Shown piece after piece: positions 59,351 to 64,000 of a DNA stretch of 64,000 nt. Under the pieces are notes generated by a model. The model had not been told where the DNA came from. It ran no database searches and saw only the letters and a list, made by a program, of their open reading frames with translations. Source of the DNA: Coix lacryma-jobi var. lacryma-jobi. Lineage: Eukaryota > Streptophyta > Magnoliopsida > Poales > Poaceae. Both the position numbers and the translations under genes were made by a program. How positions within the stretch are numbered: the stretch's first letter is position 1; every line of letters begins with the position of its first letter. The DNA is taken from the NCBI GenBank assembly GCA_009763385.1, contig CM019823.1:26193668-26257667 (forward strand), written 5' to 3'.

Positions 59351-59887
59351 ATCCCCACCAAACTCTAGGGTTTGTAACAATGAAGTTCCAGAATCTCAAT
59401 TCTTTGATATACCAGTGTTTCGATGGAGACTGTTAAGTTGAACATCCACCTAGAGCAAGAGTTTCACTCAGTCACAACTGAACAATGGACTATGCCTTGA
59501 ATTGACAGTTTTGCGTGAGGTGAGATTCACTCAAGTCCTTTGCTGGTACTAGGCTGCAACAGACATCCCCGCTGTTTGAAGCATATAAGTCACACTTCAG
59601 TGCCTTTCATGAGTATTTAGGGACCTCCCAAATCCCATAGACTGTGACTAGCAGTCTGACTCATATAGGTGTATTCCTCATAAGATATTCTGTAGGACAA
59701 CATCTCATCTTTATAAGACTCTCGGAATACATTAAGGTAAATACCAACCTGCCTTACAGAAGGAAAGTTATGCATCAGAGATAGGTTCAAAAGGGAACTT
59801 TCCTCTCAACCTACTCATAGCTTGTTTCACCACTCTACTTCACGGGATCTCCGATCACATAGAGCAGGTTACCACTATAGTAGATTT
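59351..59887. other. copia 3' untranslated region
   Basis: Sequence between the gag-pol stop and the polypurine tract. No additional ORF is seen. Confidence 0.6.
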
Positions 59888-62800
59888 TCATATGGGTCTC
59901 ATACCCATCTCCCTCGATGCATTTTCTATCACATTTCGTGACAATCCCTTAGTGAATTGATCTGCCAGATTATTCGACGTGTGGACATAATCCAACGTTA
60001 TAACTCCGGAGGTTTTTAGTTTTCTGACAGATTTCAATCTTCTCTTAACATGCCTTGTAGACTTCATGTTACTCCTAGAACTGTTGACCTTCGCAATCAC
60101 AGTTTGATTATCACAGTTCATGGAAATAGCCGGTATTGGTTTTTCAACCACCGGTAAATCCAACAAGAGTTCACGAAGCCACTCGGCCTCAGCCCCAGCA
60201 GTGTCTAACGCTGTGAGTTCTGCTTCCATGGTAGACTTCGTAATGAGAGTCTGCTTGCAAGACTTCCAGGAAACAGCGCCACCTCCAAGCAGGAACACAT
60301 ACCCGCTTGTGGCTCTAAGCTCATCAGCATCAGATATCCAGTTGGCATCACAATAGCCTTCTAGCACTTTTGGGTGTCCGGTATAATGAATACCGTAAGT
60401 CATAGTACCTTTCAGGTACCGCAACACTCTCTCAAGAGCGTGCCAGTGATCATCTCCAGGTTTGGACACAAACCTGCTCAGCTTGCTCACAGCATATGAG
60501 ATGTCAGGCCTTGTTGCACTCGCAAGGTACATTAGTGAGCCAATGATCTGGGAGTATGTCAATTGATCCCTTGCTATTCTTCGGTTTTTCCGCAATAGCA
60601 CACTAGGATCATAAGGTGTAGGAGCAGGATTATAGTCACTATAACCAAAGCGACTTAACACCTTTTCCACATAATGGGACTGCAACAAAGTCACCCCACC
60701 ATCACCTTCTCTAATTAATTTGATGTTCAGAATAACATCAGCTTCTCCCAAATCTTTCATATCAAAATTACTTGACAAAAGTTTCTTAACTTCCTCAATC
60801 ACATTGAGGTTTGATCCAAAGATCAATATGTCATCAACATAAAGGCACAACATAACAGCCTCACCCCCACCATACCTATAATACACACATGTGTCAGCTT
60901 CGTTCACAACAAAGCCAGCAGCTAGTAGAGTATTGTCAAATTTTTCATGCCATTGCTTAGGTGCTTGTTTCAGGCCATATAATGACTTTAACAACCTGCA
61001 CACCTTGTTCTCTTGACCATCCGCAATGAAGCCCTCTGGCTGATCCATATAGATCTCCTCATCCAACTCTCCATTTAGGAAAGCTGTCTTTACATCCATC
61101 TGATGTATGATAAGACCATATGAGGCTGCCACAGCTATCAAAGTGCGAATTGTAGTCAAACGAGCAACTGGTGAATAGGTGTCAAAGAAATCTTCACCCT
61201 CCTTTTGGGTGTATCCTTTGGCCACAAGCCTTGCCTTGTACCTCTCAACGGTACCATCAGGCCTAAGCTTTTTCTTGAATATCCATTTACAACCTATAGG
61301 TTGACAACCATAAGGACGGTCAACGACCTCCCAAGTTCCATTAGACATAATAGATTCCATCTCACTCCTGACAGCTTCCTTCCACAAGTCAGCATCAGGA
61401 GAGGAATATGCCTGTCTAATAGTGGTTGGTGTGTCTTCCACAAGGTACACTATATAGTCATCACCAAAAGATTTTGCAACCCTTTGTCTCTTACTCTTTC
61501 GAGTAACTATAGTGTCATCCTCCTCAGGGATGTGCACATGAGTATCCTCAGCATGATCTATTTGTTCTGGTTCATAGGGAATTATAGTCTCATGACTTGT
61601 TTCACTTGTTTCACTAGGTGTATTCTTCATTGGAAATTCATTCTCAAAAAATGTTGCGTCTCTCGATTCCATGATTGTATCAACATACACATCAGGAATA
61701 TCAGATTTAATAATTAAGAACCTATACCCAACGCTGTGAAAAGCATAACCTAGGAAAATACAATCAACTGTTTTAGGTCCAAGTTTACGCTTCTTGTTGA
61801 TTGGCACATTCACCTTAGCCAAACAACCCCAAGTGCGTAAATATGAGAGATTTAATCTTCTCTTTTCCCATTCCTCGAATGGTGTGATCTCTTTGTTCTT
61901 AGTTGGAACTCTGTTCAGGACATGACACGCTGTCAAAATCGCCTCACCCCACCATTCCTTGGATAATCCCGCTGTACTCAACATTGCATTCACAAGCTCT
62001 GTTAGAGTGCGGTTTTTCCTTTCAGCAATCCCATTGGATTGTGGTGAGTATGGCGGTGTCCTCTCATGAACAATCCCATGTTCCACACAGAACTCATCGA
62101 ACACATTAGAGAAATATTCTCCACCTCGATCAGACCTTAAACGTTTTATTTTCCTCTCAAGTTGGTTCTCAACTTCAGCTTTATAGGCCTTAAAATAATT
62201 AAACGCTTCATCTTTTGATTTTAAGAGATACACGTAGCAAAACCTAGTGGAGTCATCTATAAAGGTGAGAAAGTATTTTTTACCGCCTTTAGTCAAAATT
62301 CCGTTCATCTCGCATAGATCGGAATGCACAAGTTCTAGAGGTGCCAAGTTCCTCGCCTCAGCAGCATTGTGTGGCTTGCGAGGTTGTTTCGATTCAACAC
62401 ACACATGGCACTTAGACTTTTTGACTAAATTAAATTTAGGAATTAAATTCAGATTTGCTAACCGCATTAAACAGCCAAAACTTGCATGACAGAAACGTGA
62501 ATGCCATAAATCTGACTCATCAGAAATATTAACAGAATTCACCAGTTTATTACACACATCATGCAACGATAAGCGGAACAAACCTCCGCAATCATATCCT
62601 TTACCAATAAACAAACCATGTTTAGACAGAACACATTTATTCGACTCAAGAACAACTTTGTAGCCATCTCGGCACAACATGGAAGCACTAACAAGATTTT
62701 TCTTGATAGAGGGCACATGCTGCACGCTCTTCAATGGCACTGTCTTTCCCGAAGTAAACTTCAGAATGACTGTACCAACACCAAGAACATGAGCACGCGA

Positions 62801-63982
62801 CCCATTTCCCATCAACAAGGCGCCAGACCTCCCGACCTGGTAGGAGGAAAATAGAGATACATCAGCACACACATGTATATTTGCACCACTGTCCATCCAC
62901 CACTCAGGTGAAATACAAACGGAAAGAACGAATGGTAAAGAATTACCATACCCAGATGTTCCTTCACCATTGTCAGTAGTAACAACATTTGCTGATTTAT
63001 TGTCCCGGTGGTATTTGCGATCAGGACACTCACTTGCCCAATGCGCATCACTACCACAGACAAAGCATCCTCCCTTCTTGTTGTTGTTGTCCTTTTTCTT
63101 AAATTGTGTTGTCTGATTGGTCTTAGGAATATTCTGTTGCTTGTTCTGGTTTTTCTTCTTTTTGTACTTGCGAAATTTGGAGTTTCTCTTCTGCACCACA
63201 TTGGCAGTAGAGGTCTCAACATCTTTTCCATTGTCCTTTGCTCTCGCCCTCTCCTCAACATCAAGAGTGCCAATGAGCTCTTCCACATTGAACTCTTGTC
63301 TCTTATGTTTGAGAGAGGTAGCAAAGTCCTTCCATGACGGTGGCAGCTTAGCGATAATACCGCCAGCCACAAACTTGTCAGGAAGAGGACAAGGAAAAAG
63401 CTCAAGTTCCTTTGCTAGTGCCTGAATCTCATGAGCCTGTTCCACTACAGATCGGTTCTCAACCATCTTGTAGTCATACAGTTGCTCCATAAGATACAGC
63501 TCGCTACCAGCATCGGTAACTCCAAACTTTCCAACAAGTGCATCCCACAGCTCTTTGCCTGTGGGAAGTATGATGTAGCTTTTCTGGAATTTTGCATCAA
63601 GTGCGCTAATCACTGCTCCTCGAAAGAGGTTGTCATCAGCCTTAAACTTAGCCTCATCCTCAGGAGACAAGTTATCAGGCTTGCCCTCAATTACATAAAA
63701 GCATGACATAGCAATTAGCCACAATTCCATCTTAGCTCTCCATACCAAGAAGTTTTTCCCATCAAAAGCATCAGGTTTTAACACGGCAGCAAAACCACTG
63801 ACACAAAAATGCCTAAAATTAGGTTTTTGGATTGTTAGAAATAAAGGCAATTTCCATGTCATTTTAACTCCGTAAATTAACATTATGATGATGACATAAC
63901 AGAGATAATATAAAAGTGATTTCATAATATCACATATGACCATAGCAGTACGGCACATATGTGAAAGAAGCATGTGAATCAT
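59888..63982 (-). CDS. copia gag-pol polyprotein
   Basis: A 1364-codon frame without a stop. The first about 50 codons lie in the 5' LTR, and the element proper begins near residue 50. UBN2-type gag spans about 60-260 ([20 protein letters not shown]), the zinc knuckle [14 protein letters not shown] is near 305, protease [10 protein letters not shown] near 364, integrase about 480-740 ([28 protein letters not shown]), RT with [13 protein letters not shown] and [10 protein letters not shown] near 1049, and RNase H with YCDANW and [10 protein letters not shown]. Gag has no ATG at its usual start. The nearest in-frame ATG upstream is in the LTR ([10 protein letters not shown]), so translation may begin there. 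All catalytic motifs appear intact. The lineage within copia was not assigned. Confidence 0.9.
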   Translation of the reverse strand: MIHMLLSHMCRTAMVICDIMKSLLYYLCYVIIIMLIYGVKMTWKLPLFLTIQKPNFRHFCVSGFAAVLKPDAFDGKNFLVWRAKMELWLIAMSCFYVIEGKPDNLSPEDEAKFKADDNLFRGAVISALDAKFQKSYIILPTGKELWDALVGKFGVTDAGSELYLMEQLYDYKMVENRSVVEQAHEIQALAKELELFPCPLPDKFVAGGIIAKLPPSWKDFATSLKHKRQEFNVEELIGTLDVEERARAKDNGKDVETSTANVVQKRNSKFRKYKKKKNQNKQQNIPKTNQTTQFKKKDNNNKKGGCFVCGSDAHWASECPDRKYHRDNKSANVVTTDNGEGTSGYGNSLPFVLSVCISPEWWMDSGANIHVCADVSLFSSYQVGRSGALLMGNGSRAHVLGVGTVILKFTSGKTVPLKSVQHVPSIKKNLVSASMLCRDGYKVVLESNKCVLSKHGLFIGKGYDCGGLFRLSLHDVCNKLVNSVNISDESDLWHSRFCHASFGCLMRLANLNLIPKFNLVKKSKCHVCVESKQPRKPHNAAEARNLAPLELVHSDLCEMNGILTKGGKKYFLTFIDDSTRFCYVYLLKSKDEAFNYFKAYKAEVENQLERKIKRLRSDRGGEYFSNVFDEFCVEHGIVHERTPPYSPQSNGIAERKNRTLTELVNAMLSTAGLSKEWWGEAILTACHVLNRVPTKNKEITPFEEWEKRRLNLSYLRTWGCLAKVNVPINKKRKLGPKTVDCIFLGYAFHSVGYRFLIIKSDIPDVYVDTIMESRDATFFENEFPMKNTPSETSETSHETIIPYEPEQIDHAEDTHVHIPEEDDTIVTRKSKRQRVAKSFGDDYIVYLVEDTPTTIRQAYSSPDADLWKEAVRSEMESIMSNGTWEVVDRPYGCQPIGCKWIFKKKLRPDGTVERYKARLVAKGYTQKEGEDFFDTYSPVARLTTIRTLIAVAASYGLIIHQMDVKTAFLNGELDEEIYMDQPEGFIADGQENKVCRLLKSLYGLKQAPKQWHEKFDNTLLAAGFVVNEADTCVYYRYGGGEAVMLCLYVDDILIFGSNLNVIEEVKKLLSSNFDMKDLGEADVILNIKLIREGDGGVTLLQSHYVEKVLSRFGYSDYNPAPTPYDPSVLLRKNRRIARDQLTYSQIIGSLMYLASATRPDISYAVSKLSRFVSKPGDDHWHALERVLRYLKGTMTYGIHYTGHPKVLEGYCDANWISDADELRATSGYVFLLGGGAVSWKSCKQTLITKSTMEAELTALDTAGAEAEWLRELLLDLPVVEKPIPAISMNCDNQTVIAKVNSSRSNMKSTRHVKRRLKSVRKLKTSGVITLDYVHTSNNLADQFTKGLSRNVIENASREMGMRPI

Positions 63983-64000
63983 ATATATGATGATAAAACA
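63833..64000 (-). repeat. copia 5' LTR, truncated by the window edge
   Basis: 168 bp identical to 58033-58200. On the minus strand the LTR ends TTCTAACA and is followed directly by ATCCAAAAACC, with no recognisable tRNA primer-binding site. Confidence 0.85.

Larger units (their letters stand above)
58033..64000 (-). mobile_element. Ty1-copia retrotransposon, runs off the window
   Basis: LTRs begin TGTTAGAAATAAAGG at 58033 and again at 63833. The 168 bases of the second LTR inside the window are identical to the first. The left LTR ends CTAACA at 59350, followed by an ATCCCCACCAAAC sequence that is, on the minus strand, a polypurine tract. One intact gag-pol ORF fills the interior. The predicted full length is about 7.1 kb. 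The flanking target duplication on the right is outside the window. Confidence 0.9.

Noticed and set aside
1..64000. tRNA, rRNA or snRNA genes
   Set aside because: I looked for tRNA-like A/B boxes and rRNA signatures and saw none beyond the retroelement primer-binding sites; a dedicated scan could still find one.

Overview
The window looks like nuclear DNA of a grass, most likely a panicoid relative of sorghum, sugarcane or maize. The evidence is intron-rich plant genes of grass type, GC-rich first exons, many Stowaway- and Tourist-type MITEs, a Helitron with grass-type ends and nested LTR retrotransposons. I had no database, so all names rest on motif recognition and on splice models worked out by hand.

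Genes, left to right: the last exon of a Ycf54-like chlorophyll-cyclase subunit (156-348, +); an intronless CML42/43-type calmodulin-like gene (2409-2984, -); a ten-exon COP1-interacting-protein-7-like gene (17969-23347, +); a nine-exon cofactor-independent phosphoglycerate mutase (24035-26559, -), tail to tail with it; a Yos1/IER3IP1-like small ER membrane protein (49512-49748, +); and a five-exon CYP714B-type cytochrome P450 (50724-57970, -) whose first intron is 4.7 kb. The four multi-exon or complete genes I modelled keep frame throughout. A glycosyltransferase pseudogene lies near 16.6-16.85 kb.

The rest is mostly transposable elements. A complete 11.9-kb Sirevirus (Ty1-copia) lies on the minus strand at 28236-40179. 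It has GTTCT target duplications, nearly identical LTRs, gag, pol in another frame, and a third ORF with its own host-like leader. It is flanked by a decayed LTR of a related family, a 4.36-kb LTR of another retrotransposon, and a 1.8-kb Helitron. A second, apparently young copia element (58033 to beyond the window) starts only 62 bp upstream of the CYP714B start codon. Two solo LTRs (3428-3876, nested in a MITE, and 9403-10947), a decayed PIF/Harbinger element (13419-15950) and at least twelve MITEs complete the picture.

The most unusual structure is in the Sirevirus. A roughly 75-bp module holding exactly four copies of the near-palindrome CGGCACTGCCG occurs seven times in non-equivalent places (nine counting both LTRs). 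The places include the reading frames of gag and pol. The neighbouring LTR family has clusters of the same style built from different palindromes.
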